In this document: positions 1 through 5,506 of the stretch, one piece after another
How positions within the stretch are numbered: the first letter of the stretch is position 1
Layout: each line of letters starts with the position of its first letter
DNA from: Acidobacteriota bacterium
GTDB taxonomy: Bacteria; Acidobacteriota; Terriglobia; UBA7540
Direction: 5' to 3'
NCBI GenBank assembly: GCA_003224635.1
Contig: QHZK01000107.1
Coordinates: 1-8,726 of the forward strand
Length of the DNA: 8,726 nucleotides
Notes under the pieces: model-generated
Databases searched by the model: none
The model's input: the letters and a program-made list of their open reading frames with translations, nothing else
Told to the model about the DNA's origin: nothing
Translations under genes and position numbers: made by a program

Positions 1-180
1 AGCGTGGTCGCTCCATTTTACAAGACGCACTTCTTTGACCCCTCAGGTGGCCGGGTCGCGGTTCGGCTGGCGGAATCGTTGGGAGTAGGGGTCCTGGAAG
101 GCTTTGTTTATGGAGTTGTGGTCTGGGGCATTGCGGTGTGGATTTCCCATACTGCGCGGCGTACGGCGTTGGAAGTGTAA
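1..180 (+). CDS. C-terminal fragment of an unidentified membrane protein
   Basis: An open frame enters from the left edge and stops at TAA 178-180, giving 59 residues. The fragment is a short soluble stretch (with FYKTHFFDPSGGR) followed by one clear hydrophobic segment of about 22 residues (about LGVGVLEGFVYGVVVWGIAVW). It ends in a short basic tail, HTARRTALEV. This suggests a last transmembrane helix with a cytoplasmic C-terminus, by the positive-inside rule. I do not recognise the family. The frame is credible because it is open across the whole visible length and its composition is protein-like. The stop codon lies inside the first unit of the heptad repeat that fills the next spacer. 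The gene converges on bshA. Confidence 0.6.
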   Translation, partial: SVVAPFYKTHFFDPSGGRVAVRLAESLGVGVLEGFVYGVVVWGIAVWISHTARRTALEV

Positions 181-304
181 AGACTGAAGGATAAAGTGTA
201 AAGGTTAAAGGATGAAGGTTAAGGGATGAAGATCCGGCCTGATGCTGACCCTTGGCGTCTTGATCTTTATCCTTCACGCTTCGGACCCTTCACCCTTTCT
301 TTAC
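177..304. repeat. Inverted pair of heptad tandem repeats between convergent genes
   Basis: The left arm is eight consecutive 7-bp units from 177 to 232 (gtaaaga, ctgaagg, ataaagt, gtaaagg, ttaaagg, atgaagg, ttaaggg, atgaaga), consensus about NTRAAGG. The right arm, about 247-304, is the complementary pyrimidine-rich version with ctt recurring every 7 bp apart from one 9-bp step. A perfect 12-nt inverted match links 185-196 (tgaaggataaag) with 265-276. The first unit contains the TAA of the left gene, and the last contains the TAA of bshA (301-303 on the + strand). The position between converging genes would suit a bidirectional transcription stop, but there is no clean stem followed by a T-run, so that role is inference. 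Confidence 0.75.
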
Positions 305-1425
305 TGGCTCTCGATCAGCTCCTTGTAGAGCTTCTCGTAGCGCGGAATGATCTTGGTGCTGCAAAAGTCGAGCAGCGCGCGCTCGCGGGCGGCGCGCCCC
401 ATGCGTTCGCGAAGCCCGGAATCGGTGAGGATCTCGAGCGCCCGAGCGGCCATGCCTTTCACGTCGCGCGCCGCTACCAGATAGCCTTCCACCCCGTCGC
501 GGATGACTTCGGGCAGGCCGCCCACCCTCGAGCAGACGGCCGGGACTCCGCAAGCCATGCCTTCGAGCGCCGCCAGTCCAAAGGACTCGAGGTCGCTCGG
601 CAACAACAGCACGTCCGCGCAATTCAGAAGGTTTTGCACCTGGCTTTGTTTGCCGAGGAAGATGACGTCGCGCACCAGGTTCTTGTCTCGCACCATCCAT
701 TCCGCGATCGTGCGGTCGGGGCCGTCGCCGATCATGAGCAGCTTGGCGGGTATCTCCCGCCGGACGAGCTCGAAGATCTCGACCACGTCCGGTATGCGCT
801 TCACGGGACGGAAGTTTGAGAGGTGCGCGAGGATTCGCTCGTCGTCTCTCGCGAACTCCTCCCGGCGACATCGCCCGTCCGCGGGCTGAAAAACATCGCA
901 GTTGACGAAGTTGGGGATCGCCTCGACGGGGCGCCCGATTTGAAACTCCTTCAGGGTCACCTGCTGGAGATATTCGGAAATAGCGGTCACGCGGTCGCTC
1001 TCCTCGATCGAGAAACGGGTGATGGGCAGGTACGAGCGGTCGCTGCCGACCAGCGTGACATCGGTGCCGTGCAGCGTGGTCACGAAGGGAAGCCGGCGCG
1101 ACTTGGTCATGGCCCGCGCCAGGTAGGCGCTGACCGAGTGCGGGATGGCATAGTGGACGTGTAGCAGGTCGAGGCCTTCATTGGCCGCTACGTTGTACAT
1201 CTGCGAGGCCAGCGCCAGCGCGTAGGGCGGATGGTCGAACAGCGGATAGTTCATCACCTCAACTTCGTGGAAGTGAATCCGTTCGGAAGCCTCCGTCATG
1301 CGCACGGGCACGGCGTAGCTGATGAAGTGGACGTCGTAGCCCCGCGCCGCCAGCTCCAGGCCGAGCTCGGTGGCCACCACGCCGCTTCCGCCGTAGGTGG
1401 GATAAGAGGTGATGCCGATTTTCAT
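301..1425 (-). CDS. bshA: N-acetyl-alpha-D-glucosaminyl L-malate synthase BshA (bacillithiol biosynthesis)
   Basis: This is a family 4 retaining glycosyltransferase (GT-B fold) of 374 residues, the usual BshA length. It transfers GlcNAc from UDP-GlcNAc to L-malate, the first step of bacillithiol synthesis in the cytosol. The N-terminus MKIGITSYPTYGGSG carries the GGSG donor/acceptor loop (residues 12-15) and is typical of BshA. HYAIPHS (91-97) and TLHGTDVTLVG (117-127) follow. The C-terminal domain has SNFRPVKR (203-210), GDGPD (233-237) and the E-x7-E nucleotide-sugar motif (E280, E288, in DLESFGLAALEG). The start is ATG at 1425 with no strong Shine-Dalgarno. bshB and bshC are not in the window, so the gene stands alone here. 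It ends inside the spacer repeat shared with the convergent gene. Identity is high confidence; bacillithiol production in this organism is inferred. Confidence 0.95.
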   Translation of the reverse strand: MKIGITSYPTYGGSGVVATELGLELAARGYDVHFISYAVPVRMTEASERIHFHEVEVMNYPLFDHPPYALALASQMYNVAANEGLDLLHVHYAIPHSVSAYLARAMTKSRRLPFVTTLHGTDVTLVGSDRSYLPITRFSIEESDRVTAISEYLQQVTLKEFQIGRPVEAIPNFVNCDVFQPADGRCRREEFARDDERILAHLSNFRPVKRIPDVVEIFELVRREIPAKLLMIGDGPDRTIAEWMVRDKNLVRDVIFLGKQSQVQNLLNCADVLLLPSDLESFGLAALEGMACGVPAVCSRVGGLPEVIRDGVEGYLVAARDVKGMAARALEILTDSGLRERMGRAARERALLDFCSTKIIPRYEKLYKELIESQ

Positions 1426-1464
1426 AACCGCGTCAATTCGCCGCCGGGTCGAGGGTCAGTTTCG

Positions 1465-1516
1465 CTGTAGCGGCGCTCTATAAGCGCCGTTCGGCGGTCG
1501 CAGACCGCCGCTACAG
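1465..1516. repeat. REP-like nested palindromic element upstream of bshA
   Basis: A 52-bp element is bounded by a perfect 11-nt inverted repeat, ctgtagcggcg (1465-1475) and cgccgctacag (1506-1516). Inside are two further hairpins. One pairs cggcgct (1471-1477) with agcgccg (1483-1489) over a 5-nt loop. The other pairs cggcggtc (1492-1499) with gaccgccg (1503-1510) over a 3-nt loop. Outer and inner stems overlap, so a cruciform and a two-hairpin form are alternatives. It sits 39 bp upstream of the bshA ATG and so would lie in the bshA leader or promoter region. The shape fits dispersed REP/BIME-type elements; copy number elsewhere is unknown. Confidence 0.75.
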
Positions 1517-1719
1517 AGCCAAAAAATGGCCCCCCACCCGCCGCGGGCTCGCGCCGCTCGAAGCGCGCAGAATTCGAGCGGCGCAGACCTTCGGGTCTAC
1601 GGCTTGTCGACCAGAACGATACTCCAGCCCTCGGCGTTCACGCCGGTCGCTCGCCTTCACACGTGCGCCTGGGACAGTCTTGACTGTAAACGTCTAAACC
1701 GTCAACGCCGAACTGTTCT
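1517..1719. other. Non-coding spacer with several hairpins
   Basis: No convincing gene is seen here. The spacer contains a perfect 12-bp stem, gcgccgctcgaa (1551-1562) with ttcgagcggcgc (1573-1584), over a 10-nt loop. Immediately after it is a small hairpin, agacc-ttcg-ggtct (1585-1598), and further on acagtc-tt-gactgt (1674-1687). Around 1682-1706 there are loosely repeated gtctaaac/cgtcaac words. Read on the - strand, this is the 3' region of the secreted-protein gene and the upstream region of bshA. The strong stem is not followed directly by a T-run; the nearest T-run on that strand corresponds to 1521-1526, which makes intrinsic termination uncertain. I found no clear promoter for bshA. 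Confidence 0.5.
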
Positions 1720-2199
1720 TTACGAGGGAGGCGGAGACGCCTTCTTGTCTTTGGCAGGAGCGGCACCGAGCACCACGATCTGCTTGACGGTGCGCCGGTC
1801 GCCCCTCTGCTCGTAGTAGATGAGGACGTTGGTCCCCGGCGTGAGCCGGTCGAGCTTCGTTCTCCCGCCGTTGGCCGTTGCCACGCGGACCCCTCTCCGG
1901 AGCGGAAAGATTTCCGTATTCTCGCCCTGCACGGTATTCACATTCAGCAACTGGTGGTGCAAGTCCAAAGACTGGACGATGCCGCTAAAGGCCTGTTCGG
2001 CGGGCCCGCTGGTGATCTTGTCAAGCCCTGGGACCTTGTGTTTGTGTTCCTGCTGGGCGCGAGCAACGCAGGGCGCACAGAAGGCGGCCAAAACAGAACC
2101 CAGGATAAGCTGCGCGACGATTCGCAGTCCTGACTTCACCACCGAAGAAACGCCGCCCCGCAAGGCGTGAGTTTCGCGATGTCGGCTGGGGGATGCCAT
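1720..2199 (-). CDS. Small secreted protein of unknown function
   Basis: This is a 159-residue frame from an ATG at 2199. The first 20 residues are polar and the ATG is not preceded by a Shine-Dalgarno (the anti-SD sequence CCTCC lies there instead). The real start is therefore more likely one of the tandem GTG codons at 2142 or 2139. That start would give a classic signal peptide: basic VKSGLR, a hydrophobic core IVAQLILGSVLAAF, then CVARA before QQ as a probable signal peptidase I site (about residue 48). The mature part has a glycine- and charge-rich stretch and then a probable all-beta region (about 70-145: FSGIVQSLD, LLNVNT, RVATANG, LTPGTNVLIYYE, TVKQIVVL). This resembles small OB-like or DUF5666-like periplasmic domains. 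The tail is lysine- and proline-rich. The function is not recognised. It lies downstream of the Hfq-like gene on the same strand. Confidence 0.7.
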   Translation of the reverse strand: MASPSRHRETHALRGGVSSVVKSGLRIVAQLILGSVLAAFCAPCVARAQQEHKHKVPGLDKITSGPAEQAFSGIVQSLDLHHQLLNVNTVQGENTEIFPLRRGVRVATANGGRTKLDRLTPGTNVLIYYEQRGDRRTVKQIVVLGAAPAKDKKASPPPS

Positions 2200-2243
2200 G
2201 AGCTTTGGAGGTTCGAAATGTGGAGCCGCGATGCTTGGCCGCT

Positions 2244-2286
2244 GGGACCCGAAGCCGCCTATCGCCGATCGGCAGCGACGGGTCCC
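2244..2286 (-). other. Stem-loop between hfq-like gene and secreted-protein gene
   Basis: gggacccg (2244-2251) is the exact inverse complement of cgggtccc (2279-2286). The enclosed sequence contains a perfect 10-bp palindrome, gccgatcggc (2264-2273), so the hairpin can be long and GC-rich. It begins about 20 nt after the Hfq-like stop codon on the - strand. No T-run follows, so a standard intrinsic terminator is not supported. An mRNA 3'-end stabiliser, a processing site or an sRNA-like 3' hairpin are possible roles, all inferred. Confidence 0.45.
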
Positions 2287-2306
2287 GCTCCTGGTCGTGG
2301 TCGGAC

Positions 2307-2666
2307 CTATTCATGTCCCGAGTCGGGCAAGAAGCCTTCGTCTCCGTTGCTCCCCTTACTATTGTCGTCCTTCGCCTCCGTCTGCTTATACATGTACCGC
2401 ACGAACGACTTCATGATCAAGAGGTTTGGCTCCTTCGCGCGATGGACCTTGATGCAGTTCTTGTCGTACCACTCGATCACGCCGCGGATGATCTCGCCCG
2501 AGTCCAGCACTACCACCATCGGCGTGCGAGCCTGCATCTGCTTGATGTAGTAAAAATTCTCCGCGTTGGTCTGCTCGGGGGGAGCTGGTTTTTTCCGTGG
2601 CATGTTCCGCGCCCCCATCTGGTCCTGAATTTCGGACAGCGACGGACGGATTAGTTTTCGGTTCAC
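2307..2666 (-). CDS. Hfq-like Sm-fold RNA-binding protein (divergent)
   Basis: This is a 119-residue protein from GTG 2664-2666. I chose that start because a perfect AAGGAG (2676-2681) lies 9 nt upstream; an in-frame TTG at 2690 would put the SD inside the gene. Residues 1-35 form a basic and proline-rich leader (MPRKKPAPPEQT). The segment ENFYYIKQMQART (36-48) matches the Hfq N-terminal helix. Residues 49-76 form a good Sm1 motif (PMVVVLDSGEIIRGVIEWYDKNCIKVH) with the G..I.G.I..YD pattern. The Sm2 region reads IMKSFVRYMY where classical Hfq has YKHA. Residues 96-119 form an acidic, disordered tail (EAKDDNSKGSNGDEG). Hfq is a hexameric RNA chaperone that pairs sRNAs with mRNAs. The fold assignment is firm, but canonical Hfq function is uncertain because the proximal-face Sm2 residues differ. 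Confidence 0.85.
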   Translation of the reverse strand: MNRKLIRPSLSEIQDQMGARNMPRKKPAPPEQTNAENFYYIKQMQARTPMVVVLDSGEIIRGVIEWYDKNCIKVHRAKEPNLLIMKSFVRYMYKQTEAKDDNSKGSNGDEGFLPDSGHE

Positions 2667-2675
2667 TGGACCACG

Positions 2676-2681
2676 CTCCTT
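2676..2681 (-). promoter_or_regulatory. Shine-Dalgarno AAGGAG deciding the hfq-like start
   Basis: The + strand reads ctcctt, so the - strand carries AAGGAG, 9 nt before the GTG at 2664-2666. It is one of only two convincing ribosome-binding sites in the window. It argues for GTG rather than the upstream TTG. Confidence 0.75.
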
Positions 2682-2814
2682 GCGCCCCAACCTGTGGAGC
2701 TGGATATTCGAATTCTTGCTGCGGAACGGCCCAACCGAGACAGCCTTCGAGACTCAAGCCCCTCAGTCTTACGAGAAAGTCAAAACCGGAAAATTAGCGG
2801 CTAAGACTGCAAAA

Positions 2815-2843
2815 AGCTTAGCATGCCCCGCCAGTCAATGCAA
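2815..2843 (-). promoter_or_regulatory. Candidate sigma70-type promoter for the hfq-like gene
   Basis: On the - strand, TTGCAT (2838-2843) and TAAGCT (2815-2820) are separated by exactly 17 bp. The -10 is preceded by TG one base upstream (TGCTAAGCT), an extended -10. A start near 2808 would give a leader of about 140 nt before the GTG. The hexamers match the consensus only partly, and other weak TTGACT boxes occur nearby without a well-placed -10. Confidence 0.4.
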
Positions 2844-2846
2844 TAA

Positions 2847-2920
2847 AGTTCGGAGTTTCTGAGTCCGGAGTTTCTCAGTCAACTCCGAACTGAATAGCTG
2901 CCTTTGGGAAGTTCGGAGTT
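2847..2920. repeat. Three-armed inverted repeat between GAF gene and hfq-like promoter
   Basis: agttcggagtt occurs at 2847-2857 and 2910-2920, and its exact complement aactccgaact occurs at 2881-2891. The middle copy can therefore pair with either flank. Between the first and middle copies, cggagtttct repeats at 2851-2860 and 2866-2875 (15-bp period), and agt recurs at 7- or 8-bp steps. On the - strand the element starts 6 nt after the GAF-gene stop. The distal pairing (2847-2857 with 2881-2891) is followed by TTTATT, a weak T-tract, so a terminator for the tmk-holB-GAF operon is possible. Confidence 0.75.
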
Positions 2921-2926
2921 TCCGAT

Positions 2927-3394
2927 TCACCTCTCCGCCCTCAACCGCCAATACTGGCCCAGCACGGTCGCACACTCCCCCAGGAAAACGCTGTCCTCCT
3001 CGCTGAGCGCGTTCGCGCGCTCGCTTTCCACGTCGATGAGGCCGAGCACGGCCTGGGTTTCCTGATCGAGGACTGGAACGACGATTTCAGATTGCGTCGT
3101 GCTAAAGGTCGTCAGGTATCTCGGATCTTTGGTCACGTCATCGGCCAGCACGGTGTCGGCGGACCGCACCGCCTCTTCGCAAAGCCCCTGGCGGACGGGG
3201 AACTGCGGATAGGCGGGCTCGTCAGGCCCGCTCCATGACACAATGGCGATCCCTCCCGCGTTCACCCTGAAAATGCCCACCCACGTGTAATCGCGCGCAC
3301 TCCGAATCAGCTCTGCCACGCAAGAAAACGCGTCCTCGGCGGCAGCAGGATCATCCAGGACGGCCCGGATCTCTTCTATTGCGGCAGGCTTCAC
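2927..3394 (-). CDS. GAF-domain protein, fRMsr-like without the catalytic cysteine
   Basis: A single-GAF cytosolic protein of 155 residues from a GTG, the length of free methionine-(R)-sulfoxide reductases (MsrC/YebR). Shared features are YTWVGIFRV (36-44), a cysteine in VRQGLCEEAV (C72, where fRMsr has GVCG), LADDVTKDPRY (83-93), SEIVVPV (102-108) and LGLIDVES (117-124). In fRMsr the segment before SEIV is HIxCD, with the catalytic cysteine. Here it reads TTFSTTQ, with no cysteine. The only other cysteines (C25, C141) lie outside the active-site positions. So reductase activity is unlikely by the known mechanism, and a ligand-sensing or regulatory role is inferred. It lies 43 bp downstream of holB on the same strand, probably the last gene of the tmk operon. 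A purine-rich GGGAGG motif lies too far upstream of the GTG to be a standard SD. Confidence 0.85.
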   Translation of the reverse strand: MKPAAIEEIRAVLDDPAAAEDAFSCVAELIRSARDYTWVGIFRVNAGGIAIVSWSGPDEPAYPQFPVRQGLCEEAVRSADTVLADDVTKDPRYLTTFSTTQSEIVVPVLDQETQAVLGLIDVESERANALSEEDSVFLGECATVLGQYWRLRAER

Positions 3395-3437
3395 TCGGTC
3401 GCTTCCCGCCTTGCGATTTCCTCCCTCTTCTCCTGTC

Positions 3438-4589
3438 TCACGCTGGGTCCTGCCTCATGCTGACCTCAATCGCCAGGGCATCCAGCCCGAGCTGCTGATT
3501 CACATTTCGGACTTGCAGCCGGTAGGCCTGGTCGAGGCCACTCTTGAGTCGCTCGATTCCCGCCAGCCCCAACTTCGACGCCCACGCCTTCAGGCGCGGG
3601 GCTAGGTCCAGGTTGACTACCTGCGCGTCCTCCGGAGTCTCCATAACATGCACGAGGTCCCGCAACAAGGCATAGCCGATGCTCAGCGTTTCCTCAAAGG
3701 ACTCCCGGTTCTCGGTCAGCGCCTTGGTCGAGTCGAACACCATGGTCCAGTTCGGCCAGTTGGGCCGGTTCGGCCGATTGGGATTGTCCGGCAAGCCCGA
3801 CCGAACCGGGGACGGTCCTCGCTGCCCCCTCGGGACCTCGCCCTGGCCGGCGAGACCGTCGAGGTAATCAAGCCAGGGACGGCGTCGCCGCTCAAACTCG
3901 GTCAAGTCAAGCGTCTTTGCCTTGGCGATGCTGCCCGAGGCGAGCCTCACGCCGAGCGGCAACTGGGCCCGGGGCAACCGCGCCTGCTCTTCCAGAATCC
4001 TCTCGATCACCGAATCCTCGACGGGCACGAACTGCACCCGGTTACATCGCGACCTGATGGTCGGCCGCAGCTCATGCGCGTTGGGGCAAGCCAGGATGAA
4101 CGTCGTGGTTTCCGGAGGCTCCTCCAGCATCTTGAGCAGCAGGTCGACAGCCTGCCAGTGCACGGCCTGCGCCTGGTCGATGATGAATACGCGCCGCTCG
4201 AGCTCGAAAGGCCGCGTGTAAGCGACGTTCCGCACCTGGCGGATTTGCTCGATCAGGATGTAGCGCGTGATCGGCTCGATGAGCTGAAGGTCAAAGTACA
4301 CCAGACCTTCGACTCGCCGCGCGGAATCTTTGATCTCCCGCCGGCGCGCCGCATCCTCGCGCGCCGCCACGAACATCTCTTCTGCCTTGCGACAACGAGC
4401 GCATTTTCCGCAAAAGTCGTCTTTGAGGCGCTCGCAGTTCAGGGCCTTCGCCAGCATCAGGGCCAGCGTCTTCTTGCCCACGCCCGCAGGTCCCGCAAAC
4501 AGAAGCGCGCCAGGCACACGGCCCGCGGTCAGCATGCCTCGCACGCCGGCCATCGCCTTCGAGTTGCCCAGGAATTCGCTGAAGCCCAT
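3438..4589 (-). CDS. holB: DNA polymerase III subunit delta' (clamp loader)
   Basis: This is an AAA+ clamp-loader subunit of 383 residues, which helps load the sliding clamp onto DNA. Visible motifs are Walker A GPAGVGKKT (33-41); a zinc module C52, C60, C63, C66 (CGKCARC); a degenerate Walker B region RVFIIDQAQ (133-141); LLKMLEEPP (151-159), a hallmark of delta'/gamma; and the SRC motif RSRC (179-182). The C-terminal collar helices occupy about 285-375. Between AAA+ and collar is an unusual low-complexity linker (about 249-281) ending in PNRPNRPNWPNW, encoded by 9-bp DNA repeats. At 383 residues it is somewhat longer than the common 310-340. It starts 5 bp after the tmk stop, so translational coupling is likely. 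The long + strand open frame across it is an antisense shadow. Confidence 0.93.
   Translation of the reverse strand: MGFSEFLGNSKAMAGVRGMLTAGRVPGALLFAGPAGVGKKTLALMLAKALNCERLKDDFCGKCARCRKAEEMFVAAREDAARRREIKDSARRVEGLVYFDLQLIEPITRYILIEQIRQVRNVAYTRPFELERRVFIIDQAQAVHWQAVDLLLKMLEEPPETTTFILACPNAHELRPTIRSRCNRVQFVPVEDSVIERILEEQARLPRAQLPLGVRLASGSIAKAKTLDLTEFERRRRPWLDYLDGLAGQGEVPRGQRGPSPVRSGLPDNPNRPNRPNWPNWTMVFDSTKALTENRESFEETLSIGYALLRDLVHVMETPEDAQVVNLDLAPRLKAWASKLGLAGIERLKSGLDQAYRLQVRNVNQQLGLDALAIEVSMRQDPA
3747..3791. repeat. 9-bp tandem repeat inside holB
   Basis: Five 9-bp units run in the holB frame: ccagttcgg, ccagttggg, ccggttcgg, ccgattggg, attgtccgg. On the coding strand they spell PDN-PNR-PNR-PNW-PNW. 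The nucleotide units vary mostly by g/c and g/a changes. The period of nine keeps the reading frame. The array sits in the linker between the AAA+ and collar domains, where extra length is tolerable. Confidence 0.85.
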
Positions 4590-4594
4590 GTCTG

Positions 4595-5347
4595 CTATAG
4601 AGACTTCCGGCCGTCGGTCTTCTTTCGAGTGTGCCGCCTCTTGAGGAACCTGTCAACCGCGCTGGCGATCTCCCGCGCGACCTCGGCGACAGGCTGGTCG
4701 GCCCGGATCACTCGGACCCGCCGCGGCTCTTTCCTGGCGATGGCCAGATAACCCGCTCTGACGCGCTCGTGGAATTTGACGCCTTCGGCCTCAAAACGGC
4801 TGCCCCGCGAATGGCGGCGGTTTTCACGCCGCGCCGCCCGCTCGAGCGCGACTCGGGGTTCGACGTCCAGCAGCAGCGTCAGATCAGGTTGGGTCCGGCC
4901 ACAAATGATCCGGTCGAAAGCCCGAACCAGTTTGGGTCCCAGCTTACGGCCATACCCCTGATACGCCACGCTGGCGTCATTGAAGCGATCGCTGACAACC
5001 ATTTCGCCTCGGGCGAGCGCGGGCCGCACCACTTCCTTGAGGTGCTGCGCCCGAGCCGCGTACATCAGCGCGAGCTCGGCGAGGGGAGACAGAACGCCAC
5101 CGTCTGCCGCATCGCCTTTGGGACCGGTGGCGCCGCTCTTCGTGGAGTCCGCCTTCGTGGAGTTGAAAAGCAGATCGCGCAGAAGAATGCGCCGGACCTG
5201 CTCGCCAATTCGAGTGCCGCCCGGCTCGCGGGTGGCGCGCACGCGGCAGCCCGACTTGCGCAGGCGCTCGACGAGCAGGCGCAACTGCGTGCTCTTCCCC
5301 GTGCCGTCGATTCCCTCGAGAGTGATGAAAACGCCGCGAGGTTTCAA
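4595..5347 (-). CDS. tmk: Thymidylate kinase (dTMP kinase)
   Basis: It phosphorylates dTMP to dTDP in the cytosol. The protein has 250 residues against a usual 205-215. Motifs are P-loop GIDGTGKST (12-20), REPGGT (40-45), the DRF of the DR[YFH] motif (120-122) in VVSDRFNDASVAYQGYG, and DLTLLLDVEP (155-164). The LID region RAARRENRRHSRGSRFE follows (about 170-186). Two additions explain the length: an insert at about 62-84 (NSTKADSTKSGATGPKG...) after ILLRDLLF, and a basic tail (KRRHTRKKTDGRK). The start is a TTG at 5345-5347, chosen because it places the P-loop at the normal distance. No SD is visible; the leader is repeat DNA and the frame stays open upstream, so the start is uncertain. It is first gene of the tmk-holB-GAF group. 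Confidence 0.93.
   Translation of the reverse strand: MKPRGVFITLEGIDGTGKSTQLRLLVERLRKSGCRVRATREPGGTRIGEQVRRILLRDLLFNSTKADSTKSGATGPKGDAADGGVLSPLAELALMYAARAQHLKEVVRPALARGEMVVSDRFNDASVAYQGYGRKLGPKLVRAFDRIICGRTQPDLTLLLDVEPRVALERAARRENRRHSRGSRFEAEGVKFHERVRAGYLAIARKEPRRVRVIRADQPVAEVAREIASAVDRFLKRRHTRKKTDGRKSL
5096..5164 (-). repeat. Repeat-bearing insertion within tmk
   Basis: This stretch encodes tmk residues 62-84, which have no counterpart in typical thymidylate kinases. It contains a perfect 11-bp direct repeat, cttcgtggagt, at 5138-5148 and 5153-5163 (15-bp period). On the coding strand it gives NSTKA-DSTKS. The inserted residues are small, charged and probably disordered. The period is a multiple of three, so the frame is preserved. 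The word resembles intergenic repeats, but insertion of such a repeat is inference. Confidence 0.6.
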
Positions 5348-5375
5348 CGAAGTTCTCAGTTTATCCCAGTTTTCG

Positions 5376-5503
5376 GTTATCAGCTTTCGGTTATCAGTTT
5401 TCAGTTATCAGCCTTCAGTTATCAGTCTAAACTAGCAAGCGTCCTCATGCTGATCGGTTGGAACCAGTAACTGAGACAACTGAGAACTGAAGACTGATAA
5501 CTG
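5376..5503. repeat. Heptad/14-bp repeat arms in the tmk-yggS divergent spacer
   Basis: The left arm has 14-bp units starting with gttatcag at 5376, 5390, 5404 and 5418 (last one partial). The right arm (5479-5503) is heptads actgaga, actgaag, actgata, actg. The arms are inverted: 5402-5426 and 5479-5503 match at 23 of 25 positions when one is reverse-complemented. The non-repeated core 5427-5478 is about 52 bp and must hold much of any divergent promoter DNA; I found no clear -35/-10 pair in it. The right arm ends 3 bp before the yggS ATG, and degenerate units continue leftwards to about 5358, close to the tmk start. Confidence 0.85.
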
Positions 5504-5506
5504 TTT

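Noticed and set aside
226..819. 197-codon + strand open frame
   Set aside because: It is antisense to bshA, and its N-terminus is encoded by the heptad spacer.
1602..1660. Short - strand peptide ending NAEGWSIVLVDKP that looks like a protein C-terminus
   Set aside because: An in-frame stop lies about 20 codons upstream, so only a very short remnant exists. A degraded gene is possible but unsupported.
1526..1816. 96-codon + strand open frame in the bshA upstream spacer
   Set aside because: Composition is not protein-like, it crosses several hairpins and it overlaps the secreted-protein gene on the other strand.
2205..2654. + strand frame with a good-looking GGAGG before an ATG near 2218
   Set aside because: The frame is antisense to the Hfq-like gene and the translated sequence has no recognisable features.
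3648..4751. 367-codon + strand open frame
   Set aside because: It lies antisense to holB and the end of tmk, both firmly identified by motifs. Long shadow frames are expected in GC-rich DNA.
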